Positions 36,105 through 45,820 of a DNA stretch of 64,000 nt are shown piece by piece (positions within the stretch are counted from its first letter, which is position 1; the number at the start of each line of letters is the position of its first letter). Under the pieces are notes generated by a model that saw nothing but the letters and a program-made list of their open reading frames with translations, had not been told where the DNA came from and did not search any database. The stretch is from the NCBI RefSeq assembly GCF_014873945.1, contig NZ_JADBEC010000001.1, forward strand, positions 434,001 through 498,000, read 5' to 3'. A program made the translations under genes and the position numbers. This DNA comes from Rhizobium viscosum. GTDB taxonomy: Bacteria; Pseudomonadota; Alphaproteobacteria; Rhizobiales; Rhizobiaceae.

Positions 36105-37019
36105 ATGAATACATTGAACCGCCCGGACTTGAGCGATATTCATCAAGGTGACTGGGTGGACCGGCTGTTGCCGGGCACATGGCGACCTTACACGAGGCTT
36201 GCGCGGCTCGATCGTCCCGTCGGAATATGGCTGACGCTGTTTCCATGCTGGGCGGCGCTGTTTCAGGCAGCTCATGGCCTGCCCGATATCCGGCAGCTGG
36301 CTGTCTTCACGCTCGGCGCCCTGCTGATGCGAAGCGCCGGCTCCACGATCAACGATATCGCGGACCGGAAATTTGACGGCCATGTCGAGCGAACCCGTTT
36401 TCGGCCACTGGCGAGCAGGCAGATCGGAGTCAGTCAGGCGTTAGCCTTTCTGGCCATCGAGCTCGCGCTGGCGGCATCCCTCCTGTTGTTTCTGACGCCT
36501 TATACACGGCTGGTCGCCCTGTGCGTCTTGCCGCTTGTCTTCGTCTATCCGCTCTGCAAGCGCTTCACCCATTGGCCGCAGGCCGTGCTGGGCGCAGCGT
36601 TCAACTGGGGCATGCTCATGGCCTGGGCCGAAATTGCCGGCCATATTCCGGCCGGAGCCGTGCTCATGTGGGCTGGAGCTATCGCGTGGCAGATTGGCTA
36701 CGATACCGTCTATGCCTATGTCGACGTGAAGGACGACAGAAGCCTCGGCCTGAAATCGACTGCGATCCTGTTCGGCCGGCATGGCAAGCTCATGATTAGC
36801 CTGTTCTACGCTTTGACGGTCGCTGCATGGTCTCTCGGCGGCTGGCTGTCGGGCATGTCCCTGCCCTATGCGTTTGGAATGCTCGTCATCGCAGCGCACC
36901 TTGTCTGGCAGACCTGGCGGATCGACCTTGCAAGGCCGGAAGTGAATTACCGCCTGTTCCTGGCAAATATCCTGACCGGGCTATTGCTGGCAGCCTCGGC
37001 CTTTATGGGGACCTGGTAA
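36105..37019 (+). CDS. ubiA: 4-hydroxybenzoate polyprenyltransferase
   Basis: A 304-residue eight- or nine-helix prenyltransferase. The first Asp-rich motif is NDIADRKFDGHVERTRFRPL and the second DVKDDRSLGLKST, both binding Mg-diphosphate. RLDRPVGIWLTLFPCWAAL and the VERTRxRPL segment are typical of UbiA, which attaches the polyprenyl tail to 4-hydroxybenzoate in ubiquinone synthesis at the inner membrane. It stands alone. Confidence 0.92.
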   Translation: MNTLNRPDLSDIHQGDWVDRLLPGTWRPYTRLARLDRPVGIWLTLFPCWAALFQAAHGLPDIRQLAVFTLGALLMRSAGSTINDIADRKFDGHVERTRFRPLASRQIGVSQALAFLAIELALAASLLLFLTPYTRLVALCVLPLVFVYPLCKRFTHWPQAVLGAAFNWGMLMAWAEIAGHIPAGAVLMWAGAIAWQIGYDTVYAYVDVKDDRSLGLKSTAILFGRHGKLMISLFYALTVAAWSLGGWLSGMSLPYAFGMLVIAAHLVWQTWRIDLARPEVNYRLFLANILTGLLLAASAFMGTW

Positions 37020-37029
37020 GCCCGTCAGC

Positions 37030-37197
37030 TCAATAAGAGCAGGGGCGATTGTCGCTTGGACGAAAACCGCCGGCGCAGGCCGGGTTCAGGGATGTATCCT
37101 CGCCATAGTCGTACCTCCCCGTTGATGTGCAGCTCGAAGCGATTGCGGAAAGCGTGATCAGAGCGCCTGCCATTACGAATGTGCGAAATCTGTTCAT
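37030..37197 (-). CDS. Small putative lipoprotein
   Basis: A 55-residue protein, MNRFRTFVMAGALITLSAIA followed by SSC, a weak lipobox (no Leu/Val at -3), then a short Gly/Asn/Pro-rich tail with two further Cys (NPACAGGFRP, NRPCSY). The ATG has GAAGGGGGATG upstream. Convergent with ubiA, ten bases apart. No known family. Confidence 0.6.
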   Translation of the reverse strand: MNRFRTFVMAGALITLSAIASSCTSTGRYDYGEDTSLNPACAGGFRPSDNRPCSY

Positions 37198-37326
37198 GTG
37201 AACATCCCCCTTCATAGGATCGCCCATGCGCCAAGCCGACAATCTAGCATGTCACGGCAAATCCATGCGAGGAGCATCGCATTGATCCCATTCACTCTTC
37301 CGCGAGCCAGGGGATAAGAACGTCTC

Positions 37327-38430
37327 TCAGTCGCGTTCGGCGATAACAGTTGCGCGAGGATATTCGCCATAATAGCCGCGCCAGTTGGCGACGGCGAAAC
37401 CGAAGACCGCCAACGCACCTGCCTGATGCAGCAGGCCCCAGTGCAACGGCACCTCGAGCAACAGCGTAGTGATGCCGATCGCCGCCTGGATCGTGACGAG
37501 CGCGAAGAGCACCACAGCCCGGCGCGCATGGGTGGTCGAGGCGGCGGCGCGCAGTGCGATCACCATATTGATGAGCGTGATTGCAAAGAGCGTGTAAGCG
37601 CCGAGGCGATGGACGAACTGCACCGTCTTCGGGTTCTCGAAGAGGTTGATCCAGAAGGGCTGCTGGATGAAGAGATCGCCAGGCACGACAGCGCCATCCA
37701 TCAGAGGCCAGGTATTATAGGTGAATCCGGCATCGAGGCCGGCGACCAGCGCACCGAGATAGATCTGGAAGAGCGAGAAGATCGCGATGGCCGCCGCCCA
37801 GCGGTGGGAATTCTTCGTCGGGGCCGGATCGTCGGAATGCGGTGAGAGCCCGCGCATGATCCACATGCAGGAGGCGAAGATCAGGCAGGCCATGACGAGA
37901 TGCGTGGCAAGCCGGTACTGGCTGACATCCGTGCGCACAGACAGGCCGGAGGAGACCATCCACCAGCCGATGAAACCCTGCAAGCCGCCAAGCGCCAGGA
38001 TGCAGGCAAGCGGCCAGCGCAGGCGCCTCTCGATCCTGCCGGTCGCCCAGAAAAAAACCAGCGGCAGTGCGAAGATGACGCCGATACCACGCGCGATCAG
38101 CCGGTGCGCCCATTCCCACCAGAAGATGCTCTTGAACTGATCGACCGTCATGTCGCTGTTCAACTGCTGGAACTCGGGAATGCGCTGGTAGAGCTTGAAT
38201 TCCTCTTCCCATTCGGCAGCATTCAGCGGCGGGATGACGCCATGGATAGGCTTCCATTCGGTGATGGATAGGCCGGAATTGGTGAGCCGCGTCGCGCCGC
38301 CCACGAGCACGAGACAGAAGAGCGCCAAGAGCACGAAGCCAAGCCAGATGCGCACGGCGCGGCGGTTGTTGTCCTGCCTGCGCACTTCAGTGCGGATCGC
38401 CTGCTCCGGGCTCAGGTTCGCGACGGCCAT
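37327..38430 (-). CDS. ctaA: Heme A synthase (CtaA/Cox15)
   Basis: A 367-residue eight-helix protein of the alphaproteobacterial Cox15 type. VLVGGATRLTNSGLSITEWKP is the family signature, with heme-ligand His in WWEWAHRLIARG, RLATHLVMACL, VQFVHRLGAYTL and LHWGLLHQAGAL. It oxidises heme O to heme A for cytochrome c oxidase. The ATG follows AAGGAGAC. It diverges from the DUF2842 gene. Confidence 0.95.
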   Translation of the reverse strand: MAVANLSPEQAIRTEVRRQDNNRRAVRIWLGFVLLALFCLVLVGGATRLTNSGLSITEWKPIHGVIPPLNAAEWEEEFKLYQRIPEFQQLNSDMTVDQFKSIFWWEWAHRLIARGIGVIFALPLVFFWATGRIERRLRWPLACILALGGLQGFIGWWMVSSGLSVRTDVSQYRLATHLVMACLIFASCMWIMRGLSPHSDDPAPTKNSHRWAAAIAIFSLFQIYLGALVAGLDAGFTYNTWPLMDGAVVPGDLFIQQPFWINLFENPKTVQFVHRLGAYTLFAITLINMVIALRAAASTTHARRAVVLFALVTIQAAIGITTLLLEVPLHWGLLHQAGALAVFGFAVANWRGYYGEYPRATVIAERD

Positions 38431-38545
38431 GATGTCTCCTTTTATCCGGCAGTTGATTTGCCCCACCGGCTGATGCAAAACAAGCCCCGAACCTTTGCGG
38501 CATGCCGTCGCGCCGGTTCAGTTTCATCCGTTCGAAAGTTATACG

Positions 38546-38755
38546 ATGCCCGTCCGCCTTCGCAAATTCATCGGCACGATCCTGATCATCGTCCTCGTGC
38601 TTTTCTATGCGATCGTGGCGAATACAATCGCGGTCGCCACACTCGGCAACGCGCCCTGGTGGGGTCATCTGCTTTACTTCGCGCTCACCGGCCTGCTCTG
38701 GGTGCTGCCGGCCATGGTCATCATCAAGTGGATGGCCGGCCCGAAGCAGCAATAG
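38546..38755 (+). CDS. DUF2842 small membrane protein
   Basis: A 69-residue protein with two membrane segments (about 8-30 and 42-62): RLRKFIGTILIIVLVLFYAI, WWGHLLYFALTGLLWVLPAM. Matches the DUF2842 family found in alphaproteobacteria; function unknown. The start is set at MPVRLRKFIG. Confidence 0.8.
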   Translation: MPVRLRKFIGTILIIVLVLFYAIVANTIAVATLGNAPWWGHLLYFALTGLLWVLPAMVIIKWMAGPKQQ

Positions 38756-38876
38756 CCGATTAACGGCAGAATAACCCTGATCTGCGGAAAACCCCGACCG
38801 CCGGCGGTAGTTAAACCAATTATATGTCTTTGGCGCTCTAGCTTCCCTCCAGCAACTTCCTGACTGGAGAAGACCC

Positions 38877-40112
38877 GTGCAGACGCAGAGGCACGACATT
38901 CCTGAGCAACCGTTCGACGCTGTAGCGCAGGCCGAAGCCGGTATTTCGCGGCTGCGACAATTGAGCGTGAAACTCGCGATGGCCGAACTCGAGATCGAGC
39001 TTTTCGATGTGATGGAGCCTCTCGAGGAAGAATGGCGCAGACTGGAACGCGATGATCTTTCCTCGTTGCATCAGAGCTATGATTGGTGCAGCGCCTGGGT
39101 GGCAGCCTTCCGCCGGCCGCTCACCATCTTGCGCGGCAGATGCGGCACTCATACCGCCTTCATCCTTCCGGTGGAGATCATCAGGTCCCGCGGCATGCGG
39201 ATCGCCAAATTCATCGGCGCCGATCACAGCAACATCAACACCGGCCTCTTCTCGCAAGCCTTTGCCGAAGACAGCGATTCACTGGACGGCCATCACCTTG
39301 CCGCCCGCCTTCGTGCAGCACTCGCCGGCAAGGCCGACCTGCTTCTTTTGCAGAATATTCCACTGGAATGGCGAGACCGTCGCAACATGCTCGCCGGCCT
39401 GCCCATGGTGCAGAACCAGAACCACGCTTATCAGCTTCCGCTCTTCGACACGTTCGACAAAACGTTACAGCAGTTGAACGCCAAAAGCCGGCGCAAGAAA
39501 TTCCGCGTGCAGAGCCGGCGGCTGGAGGCGGTTGGCGGCTTCGACTATATCGTACCGGAAGCGTCCTCGGAGCAACACAAACTGCTCGACACGTTCTTCC
39601 GCCTGAAAAGCGCCCGCTTCGCCTCACTCGGTCTGCCCGATGTCTTTGCTGATACGCAAACCAAGGCCTTCCTGCACGGACTGATCGACAAGCGGAATGG
39701 CGATAATTTCGGCCTGCAGATGCGCGCCTTACGCCTGAAGGGCGATTATGAGGGACGCATTGCCGCCCTGTCGGGGATTTCCCGCAAGGGCGACCACGTC
39801 ATCTGCCAGTTCGGCGCGATCGACGAGGATCTGGCTGTCGATATGAGCCCCGGCGAATTCCTCTTCTGGCAAATGATATCGAGCCTGCACGGCAAAGGAG
39901 TGGCACTCTTCGATTTCGGCCTCGGCGATCAGACCTACAAGCGCTCCTGGGCACCGGTCGAAACCGACCATCACGATGTGGTTCTGCCGATCTCCGGCAT
40001 CGGCATCGCAGCCGGCACGGTGCACCGGGCGATCACCCGTGGCAAGGCCTTCATCAAGGCCCGCCCCGGTCTCTATAAATTCGCCCAGAACATCCGGGCA
40101 AAGCTCGGCTGA
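38877..40112 (+). CDS. CelD/BcsL-type acyltransferase (GNAT fold), UppA position
   Basis: A 411-residue protein of the BioF2-like/CelD group (PF13480 type). The second GNAT half is visible: LLDTFFRLKSARFASLGLPDVF, GRIAALSGISRKGDHVICQFGAIDED, MSPGEFLFWQMISSLHGKGVALFDFGLGDQTYKRSW. Such enzymes are predicted to acylate polysaccharides or their precursors. Starts at GTG with GGAG upstream. It is convergent with the chain-length gene (3-base gap) and by content and order corresponds to the first gene of the Agrobacterium upp locus. Confidence 0.8.
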   Translation: MQTQRHDIPEQPFDAVAQAEAGISRLRQLSVKLAMAELEIELFDVMEPLEEEWRRLERDDLSSLHQSYDWCSAWVAAFRRPLTILRGRCGTHTAFILPVEIIRSRGMRIAKFIGADHSNINTGLFSQAFAEDSDSLDGHHLAARLRAALAGKADLLLLQNIPLEWRDRRNMLAGLPMVQNQNHAYQLPLFDTFDKTLQQLNAKSRRKKFRVQSRRLEAVGGFDYIVPEASSEQHKLLDTFFRLKSARFASLGLPDVFADTQTKAFLHGLIDKRNGDNFGLQMRALRLKGDYEGRIAALSGISRKGDHVICQFGAIDEDLAVDMSPGEFLFWQMISSLHGKGVALFDFGLGDQTYKRSWAPVETDHHDVVLPISGIGIAAGTVHRAITRGKAFIKARPGLYKFAQNIRAKLG

Positions 40113-40115
40113 AGA

Positions 40116-42266
40116 TCAGGCGGCGTGGCGCGCGGGGCTGCGCATCGCAGCCTCTTCGCCGCCCGACATCAGGACGACGCGCTCGTAACCGGCACTCTGG
40201 AAATCCTGCATCAGGCCGACGAAAGCTGCCTCATCGATTTCGGGCAGCGACAGGATGATTTCGATTTCCTTGCTGCGCGTCAGCCGAGAAACGCCGGCGA
40301 CATCAGCTGCACCGCATTCGACGATGACGATATCGTAAGCTGAAGTCAGCGCATCGAGCAGCAGCGACAGCCTGTCGACGCCCCGCATGGCCTGGCGCAC
40401 ATCGCTGACACCCTGCGGGATCAGATGCGCATCGGACATCCGGTCGCCATGGATCGTCTCGCCGAAGGCAGCCTCACCGCAGAGAAGATCGGTAACGCCC
40501 AGTGCTTCGGGATTTTCCGCCATCAGTTCGCTCGGATAGCCGCTGCCGGTCATGTCGATCAGGATCACGCGGCGTCCGGTATCGGCAAGCACGCGCGCCA
40601 GGGCAACGGTTGCGGCCGAGCCATTGTCACCGCTTGGAGATATGGAGACGGCAAGCGGAGCGCGGCAGTCGGTGAGATAACTCGCGACGGACGAAACGGA
40701 AAATTCGTTGTCGTCGGCAGGCGCTTCCTTTACCGACTCGGCTTCCGGCTCTTCATCGTTATCCATGGCAGCCGTCAGCATGCTTGGCTTGGCGAGCTTC
40801 GGAGCGGGAACGGGCGCTGCATCGCCCTGCCTTTCCTCCTCCACCTTGTCCTCGACATCGGAGGCTTCCACTGGGCGCAGCGCGCGGCCGCTGAACAGCT
40901 CGGTGAGCATGATGACGATCGCACTCATGATGAGCGTCGCGACGGCAGCGACCACGACGATCGGCACGACTTTCGGGAAATAAGGATCGACCTGTTCGAT
41001 CGCCTTCGAAACAATGCGCGCGTCCGCCGGGCTGGAATTGCGGTCGGCACGGGAAGCGGCCTCGCGGTAACGAACGAGGTAGGTTTCGAGAAGCTGGCGC
41101 TGGGCATTCGCCTCCCGTTCCAGTGCGTTGAGACCCACTGCGTCCTCGCCCGCCCTGGCGCTGTTGGCCTGCAGCGTATCGGATTGCTGCTCCAGCTCCT
41201 TAGCACGCAGATCGGCGACCTTCGTTTCGTTCTCGATGCTGGCGAGAATCTTCTGTGTTTCCTGGCGGATCTGCGTGCGGATATCGGCAAGCTGGGCACG
41301 CAGGCTCTTCAGCCGCGGATGATTGTTGAGCAGGCTCGTCTGCAGGTCTGATATCTGCGATTGCAGGCCGGATTCGGTTGCCTTCAGCCGCTGGATCGAC
41401 TGCGACGACATGATGTCACCTAACGTATCGGAGGCTTCGCCTGAAGACAGCGCATTGCGCACAGCCTGCGCCCTCGCCTCGGCATTCGCCCTGTCGGTGC
41501 GCACGCGGGTCAGCTCGACGGAGATGTCGTTGAGCTGCTGCGCGGTAAAGGTCGTGGTGCCGTTGGTCTGCAGCAGGCCGTGGGTGGTACGGTAATCGGC
41601 GACCTTCTTCTCGGCCTCGCTCACCTTCTGGCGCAGGTTGTCGATCTCCGGCTCAAGCCAACGGGTGGCTTCCGTGTTGGAAGCGAGCTTGGCGCCGCTC
41701 TGGATTGCCAGATAGACCTGCGCCATGGCGTTCGGAATGCTGGCGGCGAGCTTCGGATCCTTGGAGGTGAAGGTGATGCCGATGACGCGCGAGCCTGGTA
41801 CCTGATAGACCTGCAGGCGCTGCGTGAAGGCGTCGATAACACGCTCTTCCGGCGGATTTTCCAGCGGGTTTTTCTTCAGGTGCAGCGCTACGAGTATATC
41901 GGCGAGCGCGGACCCGTTCGCAGCGGCATCGAATTCCGGCAGATTATAGAGCTTCAGATTGTTGATGACCTGCTTGATGAGGTCCGCCGACTGCAGGATC
42001 TGCACCTGGCTCGAGATATTCAACTCGTCGAGCAGTGGTCCGGCACTGGCGTCATTCGTCTGTGTATTGGCGAATGCGGGAGCGCGCGGCTCGATGAGGA
42101 CGCGCGTCTCGCTGCGATATTGCGGCGAAACTATCTTGGCGCCGGCAAAGGCAACAGCCGCACCCAATGCGGTGATCGTCAATATTCTCAGACGACGGGC
42201 CCAGACCGCGCGCACAAGCTGGCCGAGGTCGATGTCCACATCCTGATCACTCGCTACGCGGGACAT
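40116..42266 (-). CDS. Wzz/GumC-type polysaccharide co-polymerase with degenerate kinase domain, UppB position
   Basis: A 716-residue protein. Membrane segments near residues 30-50 and 425-450 flank a Wzz periplasmic domain with long coiled coil (EPEIDNLRQKVSEAEKKVADYR; LKATESGLQSQISDLQTSLL). The cytoplasmic C-terminus is laid out like a tyrosine-kinase/MinD domain (RRVILIDMTGSG, YDIVIVECGA) but its P-loop reads SPSGDNGSAAT without the essential Lys, and no Tyr cluster ends the protein. It probably sets chain length and bridges to export without ATPase activity. Divergent from the Wza-like gene. Start chosen for GGAG eight bases ahead. Confidence 0.85.
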   Translation of the reverse strand: MSRVASDQDVDIDLGQLVRAVWARRLRILTITALGAAVAFAGAKIVSPQYRSETRVLIEPRAPAFANTQTNDASAGPLLDELNISSQVQILQSADLIKQVINNLKLYNLPEFDAAANGSALADILVALHLKKNPLENPPEERVIDAFTQRLQVYQVPGSRVIGITFTSKDPKLAASIPNAMAQVYLAIQSGAKLASNTEATRWLEPEIDNLRQKVSEAEKKVADYRTTHGLLQTNGTTTFTAQQLNDISVELTRVRTDRANAEARAQAVRNALSSGEASDTLGDIMSSQSIQRLKATESGLQSQISDLQTSLLNNHPRLKSLRAQLADIRTQIRQETQKILASIENETKVADLRAKELEQQSDTLQANSARAGEDAVGLNALEREANAQRQLLETYLVRYREAASRADRNSSPADARIVSKAIEQVDPYFPKVVPIVVVAAVATLIMSAIVIMLTELFSGRALRPVEASDVEDKVEEERQGDAAPVPAPKLAKPSMLTAAMDNDEEPEAESVKEAPADDNEFSVSSVASYLTDCRAPLAVSISPSGDNGSAATVALARVLADTGRRVILIDMTGSGYPSELMAENPEALGVTDLLCGEAAFGETIHGDRMSDAHLIPQGVSDVRQAMRGVDRLSLLLDALTSAYDIVIVECGAADVAGVSRLTRSKEIEIILSLPEIDEAAFVGLMQDFQSAGYERVVLMSGGEEAAMRSPARHAA

Positions 42267-42441
42267 ACTCATTACTCCAATACGAACTGCCGCAAGCGTA
42301 AACGACCATGGTAACTCAACGGTTAATGGCAATTCCCTCGCAAACCAGGCGCATCTGACAAAGGATTTGCGGAAATCGGCGGATTTTTTACCGGGCATTA
42401 ACCCTAATAGATCGATAACGGCTCGACCGAATTATCTTCCT

Positions 42442-43029
42442 GTGAGCAAGCGGATGCCCTTCGTCCAGCCCAAGACCTTGATGGCTATGAGCCTCGCCGC
42501 CATGATGGCTGCATTGGGCGGTTGCACCACCTATCGGCCCGCGCCGAAGGCCTTCAACGAGGCGACGATTCAGCCCTACTCACTCGATAGCGGCGACCGC
42601 CTGCGCATCACCGTCTTCGATCAGGCAACGCTGACCAATACCTATACGGTGGATCAGGCCGGCTATATCGCATTCCCCCTCATCGGCCAGGTCCCTGCCC
42701 GCGGCCGCACCCTGCAGCAGCTTTCCGGCCAGATCGCGCAGAAGCTGCAGCAGGGCTATCTTCGCGACCCCGACGTCACAATCGATGTCGACCGGTATCG
42801 CTCCGTCTACATCATGGGCGAAGTCGGCCAGCCCGGCCAATATGCCTATGTGCCAGGCATGACCGTGCAGAACGCCATCGCAGTTGCCGGCGGCTTCACC
42901 AGCCGCGCCAACCAGAGCATGGTCGACGTCACACGCAAGATCAACGGACAGGTGCTCACGGGCCGCGTCAATATTTCCGGCCCGATCATTGCCGGTGACA
43001 CGATCTATGTTCGTGAACGGCTCTTCTAG
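42442..43029 (+). CDS. uppC: Wza-type outer-membrane polysaccharide export lipoprotein
   Basis: A 195-residue polysaccharide export protein. Signal peptide with lipobox LGGC, then the Poly_export domain (YSLDSGDRLRITVFDQATLT; VDQAGYIAFPLIGQVPARG) and a SLBB domain (VYIMGEVGQPGQYAYVPGM). It is short compared with Wza and lacks the C-terminal helix of the outer-membrane pore, as usual in rhizobia. Start: GTG at 42442 gives a basic n-region; ATG at 42454 is the alternative. First gene of a six-gene run to 47381 with gaps of at most 55 bases. Corresponds in type and order to UppC. Confidence 0.85.
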   Translation: MSKRMPFVQPKTLMAMSLAAMMAALGGCTTYRPAPKAFNEATIQPYSLDSGDRLRITVFDQATLTNTYTVDQAGYIAFPLIGQVPARGRTLQQLSGQIAQKLQQGYLRDPDVTIDVDRYRSVYIMGEVGQPGQYAYVPGMTVQNAIAVAGGFTSRANQSMVDVTRKINGQVLTGRVNISGPIIAGDTIYVRERLF

Positions 43030-43032
43030 CTG

Positions 43033-44202
43033 ATGGAAGAACAGAGGCCCCTTCGCATTCTTCACTGCTTCCGGTCGCCGGTCGGCGGAATTTTCCGCCA
43101 TGTCCGCGACCTGGTGGAGGAACACAGCCGGGCGGGTCACGAAATCGGCATCATCTGCGACAGTTCGACCGGCGGCGAATATGAGGACCGCCTCTTCGAC
43201 GATATCCGTCCTTATCTCTCGCTTGGCCTGACGCGCATTCCGATCCGGCGCTCTATCAGTCCGGCTGATGCCAAGGTACTCTGGAACACATTCAAGGAAA
43301 TCAGGAGCTTGCGGCCGGATGTGCTGCATGGGCACGGCGCCAAGGGCGGCGTGCTCGCGCGGCTTGCCGGCTCAGCCCTGCGGGTCAACAGGTATCGCGT
43401 AGCCCGCCTCTATACCGCGCATGGCGGAAGCCTGCATTATTCCCGCGCCTCCATGCTCGGCCAGTTCGTGCTGCGCATGGAGCGGCTGCAGGAATATTTT
43501 ACCGATGCGCTGGTTTTCATCTGCGAATACGAACGCCAGACCTATGCGACCAAGGTGGGCCGTCCGCGGGTCACCAACCGTCTGATCTATAACGGTATCG
43601 GCGCGCGGGACTTTTCCGATATTCCGACGCGCTCGGATGCCGTGCACTTCATTTATGTCGGCATGCTGCGCGACCTCAAGGGGCCGGATCTCTTCATCGA
43701 TGCCTTCGCCAAGACCGAGCGCCTGCTCGGCCGGCCGCTTTCGGCGCTGATGATCGGCGACGGGCCGGAACGCGATCGCTATCGCGAGATGATGGTGGAA
43801 CGCGGCCTCGGCAAGCGCATCGGCATGCTGCCGGCCATGCGCGTGAAAGACGCCTTCTCCATGGCGCAGAACCTCGTCGTCCCCTCCCGCGCCGAAGCCA
43901 TGCCCTACATCGTGCTGGAGGGCCTCGGCGCCGGCAAGACCGTCATCGCCTCGCGCGTCGGCGGCATTCCCGAAGTACTTGGGGCGAACAGTCCCGCCCT
44001 GGTGACACCTGGAGATTCCGACGATCTGGCGCGGGTGATGGCGGAGGCGCTGACGGTGCCCGGCTGGCACGACAAGGTCATGCCCTCCCCTGACGCGGTC
44101 AAATCGATCTTTTCCGCGTCGGTCATGGCAGGCGAAGTGCTGAAACTCTACGGCGAACTCGTCAATCCCGCTGCGGCACAGGCGATCCCGGCCGCCTCGT
44201 AA
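43033..44202 (+). CDS. Glycosyltransferase family 4, UppD position
   Basis: A 389-residue GT-B enzyme. RILHCFRSPVGGIFRHVRDL is the acceptor-domain Gly loop; FIYVGMLRDLKGPDLFIDAF, MIGDGPERDRYREM and PSRAEAMPYIVLEGLGAGKTVIAS (ExxxxxxxE donor motif) mark GT4. It should add a sugar from a nucleotide donor to the growing repeat unit on the inner face of the membrane. Starts three bases after uppC. Sugar specificity unknown. Confidence 0.88.
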   Translation: MEEQRPLRILHCFRSPVGGIFRHVRDLVEEHSRAGHEIGIICDSSTGGEYEDRLFDDIRPYLSLGLTRIPIRRSISPADAKVLWNTFKEIRSLRPDVLHGHGAKGGVLARLAGSALRVNRYRVARLYTAHGGSLHYSRASMLGQFVLRMERLQEYFTDALVFICEYERQTYATKVGRPRVTNRLIYNGIGARDFSDIPTRSDAVHFIYVGMLRDLKGPDLFIDAFAKTERLLGRPLSALMIGDGPERDRYREMMVERGLGKRIGMLPAMRVKDAFSMAQNLVVPSRAEAMPYIVLEGLGAGKTVIASRVGGIPEVLGANSPALVTPGDSDDLARVMAEALTVPGWHDKVMPSPDAVKSIFSASVMAGEVLKLYGELVNPAAAQAIPAAS

Positions 44203-44257
44203 ATGTTTCTTAGGGGCTTTCTGTTATCCCGCTCACATCAACGAGCGATGAAGCCCC

Positions 44258-45820
44258 ATGAACAAGCTGGAAAAGAGCGGACAGTTCGACGTGGAAGCCC
44301 TGCGCAAGCAGGTCTCTGATACGGAGACGCGCAGCGATGTCTCCACGCATGCAGCCGGCGAGACGCCTGGTATCAATCCCTATGCACGTCAGATTGCCGA
44401 GCAGTTTCGTGACGGAACCTATTCTCCTGTCATCATCATCGGCCAGCTGCGGCTGCTGGAATTTCTGACACAGTTCGCCATCGGCCTTGCCGCCTTCTAT
44501 TTCGCACCTGGCGACGGCAGCGACAGCATCCTGATGCGGGCCGTCATGGCGGCGATCGTTTCGGCATTGACCGTCGTAGCGCTTCAGCTTGCCGATACCT
44601 ATTCCATTCCGGCTCTCCGAGCCCGCGTGCGCTATCTGCCGCGTGCCTTTGCGGCATTCGCCATCGTCTTCGTGCTGATAACAGGCGCTTTCTCGCTCTT
44701 CCGCGGTCTCAGCGCTGAGACTGCGGAATCCTACGCCATCTGGTTTGCTGCCGGTGCGTTCTTCCTGGTTATCGAGCGCTTCCTCGTGGCACAGGGCGTG
44801 CGCAACTGGGCGCGCAACGGCATCATGGAGCGTCGCGCCGTCATTGTGGGCGGCGGCGAGCCGGCCAAGGAACTGATCCGTATGCTGGAGCAGCAGGCGG
44901 ATAACGACATCCGCATCTGCGGTATCTTCGACGACCGCGGTGAGAAGCGCTCGCCGATCATGGTCGCCGGCTATCCGAAGCTCGGCACGGTGAGCGAGCT
45001 CGTCGAATTCGTGCGGATGACGCGCATCGACATGCTGATCATTGCGCTGCCGCTGTCTGCCGAGGCGCGTATTTTCCAGCTTTTGAAAAAGCTTTGGGTG
45101 CTGCCGGTCGACATCCGCCTTGCCGCACACGCCAATCGCCTGCGCTTCCGCCCGCGTGCCTATTCGCATGTCGGCGCGGTGCCGATGCTCGACATCTTCA
45201 AGAAACCGATCCGCGACTGGGACTCCGTCGCCAAGCGCGCCTTCGATATCTTCTTTGCCATCATCGCTCTCTGCCTGCTCTGGCCCGTCATGGTGGCGAC
45301 AGCGATTGCCGTGAAGGTGACTTCAGAAGGACCTGTTTTCTTCATGCAAAAGCGCCATGGCTTCAACAATGAAGTCATCAATGTCTTCAAGTTTCGCTCC
45401 ATGTACACCAACATGAGCGACCCGAGTGCGAAAGCTGCCGTGACCAAGGGTGATCCACGCGTCACCCGCGTCGGCCGCTTCATTCGCAAAACCTCGATCG
45501 ATGAATTGCCGCAGCTCTTCAACGTGCTGAAGGGCGAACTTTCGCTCGTCGGCCCTCGGCCGCATGCCGTGCTCGCGCAAGCGCATGACCGCGCATTCGC
45601 CGATATCGTCGATGGCTATTTTGCGCGCCATCGCGTCAAGCCAGGTGTTACCGGCTGGGCTCAGATCAATGGCTGGCGCGGCGAAGTGGACAATGACGAC
45701 AAGATCAAGTTCCGCACGGCCTATGATCTCTACTATATCGAGAACTGGTCGCTCTGGTTCGATCTCAAGATCCTGTTCCTGACGCCGGTCCGGCTGCTCA
45801 ACACGGAAAACGCCTATTGA
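44258..45820 (+). CDS. uppE: Undecaprenyl-phosphate sugar phosphotransferase (WcaJ/PssY family)
   Basis: A 520-residue polyprenol-phosphate hexose-1-phosphate transferase. Four or five N-terminal membrane segments, a CoA-binding-like cytoplasmic domain (RRAVIVGGGEPAKELIRML), then the catalytic domain from RDWDSVAKRAFDIFFAIIAL with VFKFRSMYTNM, TSIDELPQLFNVLKGELSLVGPRP split over the active site and VKPGVTGWAQINGWRG. It starts the lipid-linked repeat unit. Corresponds to UppE, one of several such enzymes in Agrobacterium. Confidence 0.9.
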   Translation: MNKLEKSGQFDVEALRKQVSDTETRSDVSTHAAGETPGINPYARQIAEQFRDGTYSPVIIIGQLRLLEFLTQFAIGLAAFYFAPGDGSDSILMRAVMAAIVSALTVVALQLADTYSIPALRARVRYLPRAFAAFAIVFVLITGAFSLFRGLSAETAESYAIWFAAGAFFLVIERFLVAQGVRNWARNGIMERRAVIVGGGEPAKELIRMLEQQADNDIRICGIFDDRGEKRSPIMVAGYPKLGTVSELVEFVRMTRIDMLIIALPLSAEARIFQLLKKLWVLPVDIRLAAHANRLRFRPRAYSHVGAVPMLDIFKKPIRDWDSVAKRAFDIFFAIIALCLLWPVMVATAIAVKVTSEGPVFFMQKRHGFNNEVINVFKFRSMYTNMSDPSAKAAVTKGDPRVTRVGRFIRKTSIDELPQLFNVLKGELSLVGPRPHAVLAQAHDRAFADIVDGYFARHRVKPGVTGWAQINGWRGEVDNDDKIKFRTAYDLYYIENWSLWFDLKILFLTPVRLLNTENAY

